NCBI GenBank assembly: GCA_902631395.1
Contig: CACOYM010000002.1
Location: forward strand, 62,001 to 126,000
Length of the DNA: 64,000 nt
Source: Halieaceae bacterium
Lineage (GTDB): Bacteria > Pseudomonadota > Gammaproteobacteria > Pseudomonadales > Halieaceae
Direction of reading: 5' to 3'
A program made the translations under genes and the position numbers. Shown in pieces: positions 43,711-52,882 of the stretch (within the stretch, counting starts at the first letter, position 1; each line of letters begins with the position of its first letter). Under the pieces are notes generated by a model. That model had not been told where the DNA came from. It worked only from the letters and a program-made list of their open reading frames with translations, and did not search any database.

Positions 43711-44490
43711 TCAACTCACTTTTCTCAAAAAGCCTCCTGGAGCGACGCTTAGTTGCAATTTGGAATCTATCTCTTTGTCGACAACGAACTGGCTGTTAGT
43801 CGCCAAAAACTGACGAGTCGCAGTTTTAGGATTATCGCCATGGCCCCATGGACGTGACGAGTAGTGTTTGTTGCTTGTTTCTGCAATAACGGTATCAAAC
43901 ACCACACAGTAGCTACCTACGCTGGTCAACCCCGCATAGGCCTCAAGCTCACTAAGCACGTGCTCATGAGAATGGTTAGAATCTAAGAACACCATAACCC
44001 TGTCGAAATTGGTGGCAAAATACGACACTCGAGCTACGACATCAGGGTCAGTTGACGACCCCTCGATCATGTTAATCCTGTCCTTCATCGCGTGATTCTC
44101 GATAGCCTCCCGATTGTGCTCCCGGATATCAATGTCAACCCCTAATACTCTCCGCCTTGGCTTCGCTGGGTCCAAAGTAACACCTTCAAATACCGCCTCT
44201 TGATAATCCAACATGGCAAGGATTGAGGCCGAGAGCACTAGCGACCCCCCATGCGCTATTCCCGTCTCAATTATCAAATCAGGCATTACCCGCCAGATAA
44301 GTTCTTGGACCGCTACCATGTCCTGTGGAATCTGAATAATGGGTCTGCCCAGCCACTTAAAGTTGTAAGTGTATTTATGAGGCACGATCGCCTCGATCCA
44401 CTGATTGGATAATCTTTTCAGCGATGGGTCCTCTGACAGTCTCTTGATATTTAGTTTGACTTGTTGTTCAAACTCATCTTGGGGCGTCAT
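43711..44490 (-). CDS. CmcI-family methyltransferase/hydroxylase-like protein
   Basis: The sequence matches the cephalosporin hydroxylase (CmcI) group seen in glycan clusters: LGRPIIQIPQDMVAVQELIW, the SAM-binding-like IETGIAHGGSLVLSASIL, VLGVDIDIREHNR, IEGSSTD, and FLDSNHSHEHVLSELEAY. These proteins are Rossmann-fold SAM-dependent enzymes that methylate sugars. It ends a minus-strand run with WbqC, another methyltransferase and a flavoprotein, overlapping WbqC by one base. Confidence 0.87.
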   Translation of the reverse strand: MTPQDEFEQQVKLNIKRLSEDPSLKRLSNQWIEAIVPHKYTYNFKWLGRPIIQIPQDMVAVQELIWRVMPDLIIETGIAHGGSLVLSASILAMLDYQEAVFEGVTLDPAKPRRRVLGVDIDIREHNREAIENHAMKDRINMIEGSSTDPDVVARVSYFATNFDRVMVFLDSNHSHEHVLSELEAYAGLTSVGSYCVVFDTVIAETSNKHYSSRPWGHGDNPKTATRQFLATNSQFVVDKEIDSKLQLSVAPGGFLRKVS

Positions 44491-45197
44491 TACATATCCT
44501 TTTTATTTACTGCATTTGAACAGATGTAATCCGCCCCTGCCTTTCCACAATTGGCAACCAAGTCTAGGCTACTGACGAAAGGATTAAACGATCCGAAATT
44601 TTGGGGGTACGGACATTTTTGATAGTCCATATACCGAACTTCAATACCTTCGTCACGGAAAATGCTCTCATCAAGATATTTCAACGCCCCCAAGCCAGTC
44701 AGATATATTTTGCCGTTAACAGCTTTTACTAAATTCATCAATCGCTCGCTTTTTGTGCCTGCAGTTTCGAGCTCTCGGGCATGAAAAAATTTTGTGGAAT
44801 TAAAAATATCAAAATAACCCGCTAGGCGAGTCATTGACTCACGAGCTAAGTCCCCAATGTTATCTATATCCTCACCATATAAATCTGCAACCAGCGAAAT
44901 TGCCTCGTCTCGATAAGGGCTTCCCTTGAAGCTTTCATTCAAGAGGGAAAAATGCTTTGCCTTCCATGAACCCTCAGGATCTATTTTGACATCTTGTATT
45001 TCTTGACCCCTGTGGAAATTAAGCAGCGGGATCGTCATCCAAGAGAACCCCCGTGCCGTTTTCACCTGCACCCTTCTAGTACGTGCACTTAGAGATAACG
45101 GGACATCATCAAGGTGAATAAAGACATCTGCCAACTTGATTTGTTCAAGCATGCCCACCCATGGAAAAAGCATTGACTGTGAAATAACCACATTCAC
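44490..45197 (-). CDS. WbqC family protein
   Basis: The start MNVVISQSMLFPWVGMLEQIKLADVFIHLDDVP and later TRRVQVKTARGFSWMTIPLL, with SPYRDEAI and SAGADYICS-like end segments, match WbqC. Family members occur in O-antigen and flagellar glycan loci and are thought to act on aminosugars, perhaps as transferases. At 235 residues the length is normal. It overlaps its neighbours by one base (CmcI) and four bases (methyltransferase), so translation is coupled. Confidence 0.87.
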   Translation of the reverse strand: MNVVISQSMLFPWVGMLEQIKLADVFIHLDDVPLSLSARTRRVQVKTARGFSWMTIPLLNFHRGQEIQDVKIDPEGSWKAKHFSLLNESFKGSPYRDEAISLVADLYGEDIDNIGDLARESMTRLAGYFDIFNSTKFFHARELETAGTKSERLMNLVKAVNGKIYLTGLGALKYLDESIFRDEGIEVRYMDYQKCPYPQNFGSFNPFVSSLDLVANCGKAGADYICSNAVNKKDM

Positions 45198-46294
45198 ACG
45201 ATGGACTTCACAGAATGAATATTTTCATCCGGTACGCCGCTTGAAATTAATGTCTTCGTGATCTGCTTACAGAAGGTCAATGATCCTACAAAAAATTGGT
45301 GACCAACACTTGCCGTATACCCTTCCAAATTCCGAATTGGATTGGAGTAGCCATCAATAAACTTGCCTGCCCAAGAGGAATTAGAATCAAAAATCTGTGT
45401 ATCGCCGTAGTCTGCAACTGTTGCCAAATAAGGTATGCATCTAAGCGGGACGTAACACTTCAATATTCCTGCCGACTTGTAGAGCTTTTCGAAAGCCCTG
45501 ATCCGGCTGCACGCCCTCTCCAAGAAAAAAGTCGTCGAATCCTCTAAGGAATTCAGCTCTAAAGGCGCCTCGGCTTTTTTTTTCTTCTCTGCCGTTATTT
45601 GAAACGTACTTCCATACGAACCTGATTCTATAGTGATATTTGAAAATCCTGCATCGCTAAGAATTTGGTAAATTGACTTCTCAGTAAACATATTAACGTG
45701 CTGGTGTTCCAACATGGAAATATCGCCAAGTTGAATTGAGTCTGACGAGTTCGTCGTGACAATCGCAAATGTGCCGTTTTCGGACAATGAATCAAAAACT
45801 TCTTTTGCAAAACGCTTGACGTGAGGCACGTGCTCAAACACATCATTACAAAATATGAACTGGGCGTTCTCAACTAACAGATCTGGGCTGAAGAAATCGT
45901 TTATTAACTCAAATCCTAGCTTTTCGCTCCACACCGACGAATACTCTGACGGGTCTACACCAACTACCCTCCACCCTTTATCCCGCAGAAATCTGATGCT
46001 AAAGCCCGCTCCGCATCCAATCTCGTAAATTCGCTCTGGTTTGCGTGTTTGAATGTTTTTTAAAAAAAAACTATTGGCACTCGCACCATAAGTATCTAAA
46101 TGGCCAGATTCATCATTAATAAATCCGATGGTAGCGTTCTGTCGATACGCAAGCTCGAGCGCTTGCCATTCAACATCAGTTGGCTGGCACCGCAGATAGT
46201 CAAAATCGCTATCTCTGGCCACTCGTATCGGCAATTTCTGCGGAATGCCAGCAAATGGCCGTCCATCAGCAGTAAGGCGCCAGTAAAACGGCAT
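45194..46294 (-). CDS. Class I SAM-dependent methyltransferase with extra domains
   Basis: The SAM motif is IYEIGCGAGFSIRFLRDKG, followed by VVGVDPSEYS, FIFCNDVFEHVPHVKRF and LSENGTFAIVTTN. A C-terminal piece of about 110 residues (CYVPLRCIPYLATVADYGDTQIFDS, ending LISSGVPDENI) looks like the C-terminal domain that C-methyltransferases of sugar pathways use. I set the start at ATG 46294, just after the upstream gene; the track start at 46384 overlaps that gene by 86 bases. No convincing Shine-Dalgarno was seen for either. Confidence 0.8.
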   Translation of the reverse strand: MPFYWRLTADGRPFAGIPQKLPIRVARDSDFDYLRCQPTDVEWQALELAYRQNATIGFINDESGHLDTYGASANSFFLKNIQTRKPERIYEIGCGAGFSIRFLRDKGWRVVGVDPSEYSSVWSEKLGFELINDFFSPDLLVENAQFIFCNDVFEHVPHVKRFAKEVFDSLSENGTFAIVTTNSSDSIQLGDISMLEHQHVNMFTEKSIYQILSDAGFSNITIESGSYGSTFQITAEKKKKAEAPLELNSLEDSTTFFLERACSRIRAFEKLYKSAGILKCYVPLRCIPYLATVADYGDTQIFDSNSSWAGKFIDGYSNPIRNLEGYTASVGHQFFVGSLTFCKQITKTLISSGVPDENIHSVKSIV

Positions 46295-46298
46295 CTTG

Positions 46299-47642
46299 TC
46301 AATTTCTAGAAAATCTTTCTGTACAGTCCAGTGCTGCTTGATACGCTGCTCCAATAGTCTGATGTGAAAAGAAAACCCCAGCATCCGTTCTCATACCAGT
46401 AAAATAAACAGGCTTGCCTGCGTAGCTTGCTTTAATTTTTTTTTCCAATCGATCGAGGTTGCACTTATTTTTTAGTGTCGGGGACAATATTTTTAGCTTG
46501 CGTTTGACTTCAAAGGAACCTTCCACATTAAAGTCAGGAAACATCATCTCAACCTCTGACTCTATGTCCTCTAGGCTCGGCGCATCCCCCAGTTTGTGAA
46601 GTGCTTCGGCTGCTACTACACTGCCAGCGGATTTGTGGACAGGCGGAGAATATGCGTCATAGTTAACCAGTCTAGATATGCGGAAAGAATTGTCTTGATT
46701 GACAACATAATACGCGGGGCAGCACCTAGCTAAGTCGACATCTAGTTTTAAATAGTAAATTGATAGTTGTCGCACATCCATGTCTGCGCCTCCAAAGTCG
46801 CAAATCGCATTCAGCGGCATTGCGATGACGCCTCCATCATAATTGTCTGCCAAGCTATCGCCACATGCCGTCAAGAGCCCATCTTTGATTGATATATCAG
46901 CGTCATATTTTATTTTTATTTTCTTTTTCTCGGCCCAGTCATTGATGCGCTTGGAGAGAAGCCCACTCTCTGGATGAAAACATATTCCAACCCTTCCTGA
47001 AAAAACACTACCTGAAGGCTTAAATTGGTTAGGGTTGGCGAGAACTGTATCAACTTCAGGTCGGTTTTTTAGTTCAGCGGCCCTCCCTTCAGAACAAGCA
47101 ACTATCCTCCTCAAATCAAAATAGCAGTGGAGTGACTCAGGGGTTAGATTGCTTGCTGCCTCAAGCCATAGGCGCTCTATGATGGGCAAAACTATTTCTT
47201 TGCCTGCAATAGTGCCAAACCTGGCTAAAATCTCATGCTCAGCGGTTGAACTAGATTTTGTCACGGCAGGCCTGCTCACAATTTGCTGCAGAATTTCTCC
47301 CTGCCGGACATGGCCAATCGCTGATGGATAATGGCTATTTAATCTTATACGACCGTTCGCAAAAGCAGCACCGATGTCTACGTGTATTCCACGCAATATT
47401 TTGACTTCATCCGCAGCGAAAATTTCATTTATTATTTTTAACTGAGGCGGGCTGACATAAAGAACGTGCATGCCAAACTCTTGCTCACCGAAAGGCGTCG
47501 CGACTGTCTTATATAGCCCACCGATCTCCGAGCCCTTCTCATAAATAGTCACGTCAACCCCGGACTTCCTCAATTCCCCAGCTGCAATAACGCCTCCAAT
47601 TGAGCCGCCTAATATGCTTACTGTTTTTTTAATTTGTGTCAC
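46299..47642 (-). CDS. FAD-dependent oxidoreductase, UDP-galactopyranose-mutase/amine-oxidase-like
   Basis: The dinucleotide motif is SILGGSIGGVIAAGELRKSG, with YEKGSEIGGLYKT as the second FAD contact. A closing YFTGMRTDAGVFFSHQTIGAAYQAAL binds FAD in the same way as amine-oxidase-type proteins. The whole layout is that of UDP-galactopyranose mutase-like and protoporphyrinogen-oxidase-like enzymes, but the specific mutase residues cannot be verified by eye. It is the first gene of the minus-strand run and probably modifies a sugar for the cluster. Confidence 0.77.
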   Translation of the reverse strand: MTQIKKTVSILGGSIGGVIAAGELRKSGVDVTIYEKGSEIGGLYKTVATPFGEQEFGMHVLYVSPPQLKIINEIFAADEVKILRGIHVDIGAAFANGRIRLNSHYPSAIGHVRQGEILQQIVSRPAVTKSSSTAEHEILARFGTIAGKEIVLPIIERLWLEAASNLTPESLHCYFDLRRIVACSEGRAAELKNRPEVDTVLANPNQFKPSGSVFSGRVGICFHPESGLLSKRINDWAEKKKIKIKYDADISIKDGLLTACGDSLADNYDGGVIAMPLNAICDFGGADMDVRQLSIYYLKLDVDLARCCPAYYVVNQDNSFRISRLVNYDAYSPPVHKSAGSVVAAEALHKLGDAPSLEDIESEVEMMFPDFNVEGSFEVKRKLKILSPTLKNKCNLDRLEKKIKASYAGKPVYFTGMRTDAGVFFSHQTIGAAYQAALDCTERFSRN

Positions 47643-47892
47643 AGGATTGAATTCTCAGGCTGCAGCTTTACTAAGCTAAATAGCGACCATGCTGATAGTT
47701 GTCTAGATGGAGCTCTGGAGAGGCACTATTAAGTATTGACCCTGCCCGGAGTTTGTCAACCGCGGCGCGGTGACATAAAGTTACAAGGTCGCTTACCGGC
47801 CTGCGACCACGGTCAACTTTGCCATAGAGCTCAAAACGTGAACACGGGGATAAAACTCTGATAAATATTAAAGAGCAGGACTGGCACCTCGC
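47643..47892. other. Divergent intergenic region
   Basis: About 250 bases between the flavoprotein (minus) and the glycosyltransferase (plus). No coding ORF, terminator or FliA/sigma-54 promoter was seen. It must contain the promoters for both clusters. Confidence 0.5.
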
Positions 47893-49143
47893 ATGAAGGC
47901 GAAAAGTGAGTGCCTAATTACCGTCGCCATACCGACTCGAAACAGAGCATTCTATTTGTACCACGCACTAGAAAGCTGCAGGCTTCAGCCGGCTCACAAC
48001 TTCCAATATTTGGTGGTTGACAACAATTCTGAGGACAACACTAGCTCTGTTTGCGCGGGCTTTGAGCAAGACCCAAGATTCAAATACGTCCGGTACGAAG
48101 AACTAGGGAATATCAACGATCAATTCGCACGCTGCCTTAAGCACGCGAATGGTGAATGGCTATCAATTATTGGCGACGATGATTGCATATTTCCAGACTT
48201 TGGTGCCCTAGTCGAGATTGCAATCGAGCAAGCTCATTCAAACTCCGTGGACTGTATCACCTGGGACGCCTGCATATACCGGTGGCCGTCTTTTTCTGGA
48301 CGTGAGCGAAATTTTTACAAGTGGTTCGGGCTCAACAGTCGCTATGAATTTAGCGCCGATCATATGTTGATCAGGCCAGCACTGTCTTTTCAGAAGCACT
48401 TAAACTCAAATCTAAAATTGCTTTATCAGGCTCCCGGCGTCTATCACAAGGCCTGTCGTATTAATGTGCTACGCGCACTAGTAGAGAGGTATGGCGAGAA
48501 AAGTGTCTTTTTCCATTCCGCTGATATTTCTGTGTCAGCTCACTTTGTTGCGTCCGGAGAAGCGGCGCTGCATTTGAGGCAGCCCTTGTCAATCACCGGC
48601 TACAGTGGAGAGAGCACAGGAGCGAGTCACTCAGTTGGCAAGAATGACGAGGTCTCGAACCGTTACTTTAAAGAAAATCCTGACGCAAAACCTGATTATC
48701 TCGCGTTGCTTCAGATCTCAGAGAGTGTCGACGCTGAAAAGGTAACTGTTACAGAGGTTGGGGTGACTTTTCTAATCGTATCAAAGGTATTACCAAGATA
48801 TGGGATGGCCCCGCCGACATTGATTGAGTACGTTCGAAACGAAATTAATAATGCGAAGAAGTTATCGCCAGATGGGCGCCCTATTGTAAAGGGACTTATG
48901 GATACCCTGATTAAGATAAATAGTCTTGGCATATCAGAAGAGGAAATGCTGCCGCTTGCCAGCGCAGCACCGCCTAAATCATTGCCGGATCCCGACCCGA
49001 GCATTAGGTATCAGCCGACAGGTATCATCTCTAATGGAGAGGAACTTGTAAGACTTGAGCGAACGATGGATTGCTCACAACATTCGGTACATTCTATTTT
49101 AGATGCCGCCCTCTATTGTTATTTCCAATTGAGATTCAAGTGA
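47893..49143 (+). CDS. Glycosyltransferase family 2
   Basis: The GT-A start ITVAIPTRNRAFYLYHALESC, VVDNNSEDNT and the metal-binding GDDDCIFPDFG are typical of family 2. The C-terminal 200 residues are an unrecognised extension. The enzyme transfers a sugar from a nucleotide donor to an unknown acceptor and has no membrane span, so it is cytoplasmic. A GAGCAGGA element precedes the ATG. The cytidylyltransferase gene begins two bases after its stop region, starting a run of sugar genes. Confidence 0.87.
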   Translation: MKAKSECLITVAIPTRNRAFYLYHALESCRLQPAHNFQYLVVDNNSEDNTSSVCAGFEQDPRFKYVRYEELGNINDQFARCLKHANGEWLSIIGDDDCIFPDFGALVEIAIEQAHSNSVDCITWDACIYRWPSFSGRERNFYKWFGLNSRYEFSADHMLIRPALSFQKHLNSNLKLLYQAPGVYHKACRINVLRALVERYGEKSVFFHSADISVSAHFVASGEAALHLRQPLSITGYSGESTGASHSVGKNDEVSNRYFKENPDAKPDYLALLQISESVDAEKVTVTEVGVTFLIVSKVLPRYGMAPPTLIEYVRNEINNAKKLSPDGRPIVKGLMDTLIKINSLGISEEEMLPLASAAPPKSLPDPDPSIRYQPTGIISNGEELVRLERTMDCSQHSVHSILDAALYCYFQLRFK

Positions 49144-49144
49144 T

Positions 49145-49936
49145 ATGAATTCTCTATCGAAGGTCCAGTGCGTAATTCTAGCGGGTGGTCTTGGCACGCG
49201 GATCAGCGAGGAAACGACCGTAAAGCCTAAACCAATGATTGAGTTAGGCGGGAAACCTATTTTATGGCATATCTTGAAAACATATAGTCATTATGGTGTT
49301 GAAGACTTCATAGTCTGCTGCGGCTATAAGGGATATTTAATAAAAGAGTATTTTGCGAACTATTTTTTGCACAACAGCGACGTCACATTTGATTTAAGCA
49401 ATAACAATCAGATCGAAATTCACAGGCAAACCAGAGAGAAGTGGAAAGTAACGCTAGTGGACACTGGACACCACACGCTTACTGGCGGACGTTTGAGCCG
49501 CATTAAACAGTTTCTCCGTGATGGGCCATTCTTTATGACTTATGGTGATGGAGTGGGTGATATAGACGTTAGGGGACTTTTCAATAGACACCTGGAGCAT
49601 GGCAAGCCGGCCACTGTCACTGCAGTGCAGCCACCCGGCAGATTCGGTGCATTAAAAATAGACAATGAATACGTGACTGAATTTCTGGAGAAAGTAGACT
49701 ACGCGGACTCCTGGATAAATGGAGGTTTCTTTGTTCTTTCACCTGAGGTGCTAGACCTTATAGACGGAGATTTTATCAGCTTTGAGGATACTGTCCTTCC
49801 GATTTTAGCAAATCAGGGGGATTTATGTGCTTTCAAACACTACGGTTTTTGGCGGCCAATGGACACTATGCGAGACAAGGTACTTTTGGATTCGCTTTGC
49901 GCCGAGGGAAAAGCGCCGTGGGAAGTTTGGTTATAA
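49145..49936 (+). CDS. rfbF: Glucose-1-phosphate cytidylyltransferase
   Basis: The nucleotidyltransferase loop GGLGTRISEETTVKPKP and the substrate segments GGKPILWHILKTYSHYG, FMTYGDGVGDIDV and WINGGFFVLSPEV match RfbF. It makes CDP-glucose from CTP and glucose-1-phosphate, the entry to CDP-deoxysugars. The next step needs a CDP-glucose 4,6-dehydratase (RfbG), which is not next to it as usual. The length (263 aa) is normal. Confidence 0.93.
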   Translation: MNSLSKVQCVILAGGLGTRISEETTVKPKPMIELGGKPILWHILKTYSHYGVEDFIVCCGYKGYLIKEYFANYFLHNSDVTFDLSNNNQIEIHRQTREKWKVTLVDTGHHTLTGGRLSRIKQFLRDGPFFMTYGDGVGDIDVRGLFNRHLEHGKPATVTAVQPPGRFGALKIDNEYVTEFLEKVDYADSWINGGFFVLSPEVLDLIDGDFISFEDTVLPILANQGDLCAFKHYGFWRPMDTMRDKVLLDSLCAEGKAPWEVWL

Positions 49937-49960
49937 CGTAATATTTTTATGAAGTGACCG

Positions 49961-49975
49961 AGCAGCAATCCTGCT
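49961..49975 (+). other. Short hairpin between rfbF and the epimerase
   Basis: AGCAG and CTGCT pair around CAATC. There is no T-run, so termination is not claimed. Confidence 0.3.
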
Positions 49976-50041
49976 GCCCGGAGAAATACGATCCTGACAC
50001 ACTGGTTCCATTAAGCTACGCAACAAACAAAAGGGCACCAA

Positions 50042-51100
50042 ATCAAAATCCTAATAACAGGCAACCTAGGCTACGTTGGCGCGCCAGTGATGACGAGGCT
50101 TAGTGATTCTCTTGAAGGATCAGAAATCGTTGGCTTCGACACAGGTTTTTTTGCTGCCTCATACTCCGGCGCGGGGGTATTGCCGGAAATAGTGTGCCAA
50201 AGCCAAATGTTCGGTGACATTCGCAATATTGATCTTGAATTTCTGGCGCAATTCGACGCTTTTGTGTTGCTAGCGGCCATTTCAAATGACCCTATGGGAG
50301 ACAGATTTTCTGATGTCACCTATCAGATAAACCTCGACGCCAATATGCGGATACTCACAGCAATTGCGAAAATGCGCAACAAACGAGTAGTTTTTGCGTC
50401 TAGTTGCAGCATGTACGGGGCTGCCGGTGCAGCTGCTAAAGTTGAGGAAGACGAGCTAAATCCGCTTACCGCTTATGCAAAATCGAAAGTTGGCGTTGAG
50501 AAATTCTTGGAGGCTCTGTCGTCAGGTGACAACTTGTATACATCCCTTCGGTTTTCTACCGCGTGCGGTGTCAGCGACAGAGTACGGCTGGATCTTGTAC
50601 TAAATGACTTTGTAACCAGTGCCCTCCAAACCGGAATAATAGAAATTCTCAGTGACGGGCAAGCATGGCGTCCTCTCATATCGGTTTCAGACATGGCTAG
50701 TGCGATTGAGTGGGGGCTCACCCGCTCAGTAGCCAATGGAGGAAGATACATCGCTATCAATGTAGGGTCAGACGACTGGAATTACCAAATTCACGACCTA
50801 GCCGCCCATGTTGCAACTGAAATTCCAAGTACCAAAATATCAGTAAACGATAGTAATCCCGCTGACCAAAGATCATACAGGGTGAACTTTGCAAAGTTCA
50901 GGGAACTAGCCCCTAACCACCAGCCACAAAGCGCGCTACCCGGAGTCATAAATAACCTAGCTGATTGTGTCGAAGGGATCTTGGCCAATATGAATGGAAC
51001 TTTCAGAGAATCCGAATTCATCAGACTGAAAGCCCTAGAGAGACTTTTATTTAAGGGCCAGCTGGATGAACAGCTTAGTTGGCAGAAAAATCTCCACTAA
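50042..51100 (+). CDS. NAD-dependent epimerase/dehydratase (SDR), apparently starting with ATC
   Basis: The Rossmann strand and glycine motif read IKILITGNLGYVG, but lie upstream of the first usual start codons (GTG 50087, ATG 50090). The frame is open back to 50015 with no ATG, GTG or TTG; ATC 50042 has AAGGG six bases before it. The active-site YAKSK lies beyond ASSCSMYG, as in extended SDRs. It should act on a CDP-4-keto sugar, as epimerase or reductase. A start at 50087 would remove the cofactor motif, so I favour ATC, or a mutated or misread ATG. Confidence 0.85.
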   Translation: MKILITGNLGYVGAPVMTRLSDSLEGSEIVGFDTGFFAASYSGAGVLPEIVCQSQMFGDIRNIDLEFLAQFDAFVLLAAISNDPMGDRFSDVTYQINLDANMRILTAIAKMRNKRVVFASSCSMYGAAGAAAKVEEDELNPLTAYAKSKVGVEKFLEALSSGDNLYTSLRFSTACGVSDRVRLDLVLNDFVTSALQTGIIEILSDGQAWRPLISVSDMASAIEWGLTRSVANGGRYIAINVGSDDWNYQIHDLAAHVATEIPSTKISVNDSNPADQRSYRVNFAKFRELAPNHQPQSALPGVINNLADCVEGILANMNGTFRESEFIRLKALERLLFKGQLDEQLSWQKNLH

Positions 51101-51134
51101 TTTGCAGTTTGATCGCCAAAGGTCGACTTTAATT

Positions 51135-51677
51135 ATGAAATTCATGCCGCAACTAAAAAGTTCAAACGCTGCCGAATTCCTGTGCCCGCCGTTCCAAGAT
51201 GACAGGGGCGCTTTTATTAATCTAATCTGTTTGAAGCGAGAGGCGTTCAATCAGTACTGGGGCGACCGGCAGATTAGGCAGGTAAACCTGAGCACCAATA
51301 GTAAGAAAGGCACACTTCGCGGATTACATTTTCAGAGAGGGCAGTCCAGCGAGGCCAAAATTGTTAGATGTTTAAGGGGAAGGGTTTTCGACGTCATTAT
51401 TGATCTTCGCGCAGAATCTGCGGGGTATCTGAAAGTAAAACACTTCGTTCTTGATGCAACAGAGGGTAATTCGGTGTTCGTGCCCGAGGGGCATGCCCAT
51501 GGGTTCCAAACATTGGAGGCTGACAGCGAGGTGCTTTACATACATTCCAAGGATCGAAACATTGAAGCAGAGACAGGTCTGCGATGGAACGACCCCGAGC
51601 TCGCGATCACATGGCCGTTGGAGCCAACAGTAATGAGCGAGCGTGATTCAAAATTACCGTATCTAAACAGCTTGTGA
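51135..51677 (+). CDS. rfbC: dTDP-4-dehydrorhamnose 3,5-epimerase-like protein
   Basis: The cupin motifs TLRGLHFQRGQSSEAKIVRCLRG and VPEGHAHGFQTLE carry the catalytic histidine of RmlC-type epimerases. Here it probably epimerises a CDP-4-keto-6-deoxysugar. ATG 51135 gives a normal 180 residues and does not overlap the preceding gene; the track start (51066) does. Its stop overlaps the methyltransferase GTG start as GTGA. Confidence 0.88.
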   Translation: MKFMPQLKSSNAAEFLCPPFQDDRGAFINLICLKREAFNQYWGDRQIRQVNLSTNSKKGTLRGLHFQRGQSSEAKIVRCLRGRVFDVIIDLRAESAGYLKVKHFVLDATEGNSVFVPEGHAHGFQTLEADSEVLYIHSKDRNIEAETGLRWNDPELAITWPLEPTVMSERDSKLPYLNSL

Positions 51678-52873
51678 CGCACGCCTGCAGACACTGCCAA
51701 GAACCGTTATTGACGGAAGTGTTAAACTTAGGTCATCAACCACCCAGCAACTCATACCTTACGTTCCACGAGCTTGACCAGCCAGAGGTCTGCTACCCTC
51801 TCCGACTCTATGTGTGCACAAGCTGTTGGCTAGTTCAATTGCCCGTTCATGTGCCGCCTGAGCTACTTTTCACTGAGGATTATTCTTATCTTTCTCGAAC
51901 ATCCGTAAGTTGGTGCAACCACGCCAGAAAGTTCTCTGATGATGCCTGCGAGCGTTTAAGCTTGGACTCAAGCAGTAGGGTACTGGAGATCGCCTCGAAC
52001 GACGGCTATCTTCTGCAATATTTCAATGAGAAAGGTATTCCAAATCTTGGCATTGAGCCGACTAAAATAGCCGCAAAAGCCGCCGAATCAATTGGCGTAA
52101 GAACACTAAGGTGTTTTTTTGGGTCAAAGACAGCTGAGCGTCTCGAGCCGGCAGACTTGGTAGTTGCAAATAATGTTCTGGCACACGTCCCTGACATCAA
52201 CGATTTTATCGAGGGGTTGTCGAGAGTACTTAAGCCTAACGGATCGATATCATTGGAGTTTCAGTATCTTCTCACTCTGATTGAAGGCAACCAGTTCGAT
52301 ACCATCTACCATGAGCACTTTAGCTACCTCAGTCTTTCAGTCGTGAATAGAATTGTCGGCAAATACGGACTGGCCGTAACAGACGTTGAAAAACTTTGCA
52401 CACAAGGCGGTAGTCTTCGTGTCTGGCTGCAACACGAGAGTCAAGTCATGCCCTCAAACGCAGTGTTTCAGATGCTTCAAGATGAGGAGGACTTTGGGCT
52501 TGAGACCTTGAAAGTATTCGCCAACTTTCAAGAACGCGCATCGTCAGCGGCCCTGGGTTTAACTGAATTCCTGGTCAATCAAGCTAGAACCGGGAGACAA
52601 GTCATTGGCTATGGCGCAGCCGCAAAGGGAAATACGCTGCTTAATTATGCGGGTATAACAAGGGATATGCTTCCCGCGGTTTGCGATAAGGCTCCCAGTA
52701 AGCAAGGAAAGTATTTGCCGGGAACCCATATTCCAATTATCTCGGTATCAGAATTTGAAAAAATCAATCCTGAAATGGTGCTGCTTCTGCCATGGAATTT
52801 ACTGAGTGAGATTTCGAGCGAGTGGCCAGACAAAAAGTTCGCTACCGCTATCCCGTCATTGCAAGTCAGATAA
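51674..52873 (+). CDS. Sugar C-methyltransferase (SAM-dependent, zinc-containing)
   Basis: A four-cysteine N-terminal zinc site is visible (CRHCQE and CTSCWLVQL). The SAM motif is EIASNDGYLLQYF, followed by NNVLAHVPDINDFI and EFQYLLTLIEGNQFDTIYHEHFSY. The C-terminal domain has IGYGAAAKGNTLLNYAG. This three-part layout matches NovU/TylCIII-type 3-C-methyltransferases, which add a methyl to the C3 of a 4-keto deoxysugar. It starts with GTG overlapping the RmlC-like stop. Confidence 0.9.
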   Translation: MTHACRHCQEPLLTEVLNLGHQPPSNSYLTFHELDQPEVCYPLRLYVCTSCWLVQLPVHVPPELLFTEDYSYLSRTSVSWCNHARKFSDDACERLSLDSSSRVLEIASNDGYLLQYFNEKGIPNLGIEPTKIAAKAAESIGVRTLRCFFGSKTAERLEPADLVVANNVLAHVPDINDFIEGLSRVLKPNGSISLEFQYLLTLIEGNQFDTIYHEHFSYLSLSVVNRIVGKYGLAVTDVEKLCTQGGSLRVWLQHESQVMPSNAVFQMLQDEEDFGLETLKVFANFQERASSAALGLTEFLVNQARTGRQVIGYGAAAKGNTLLNYAGITRDMLPAVCDKAPSKQGKYLPGTHIPIISVSEFEKINPEMVLLLPWNLLSEISSEWPDKKFATAIPSLQVR

Positions 52874-52882
52874 TTGGATCAG

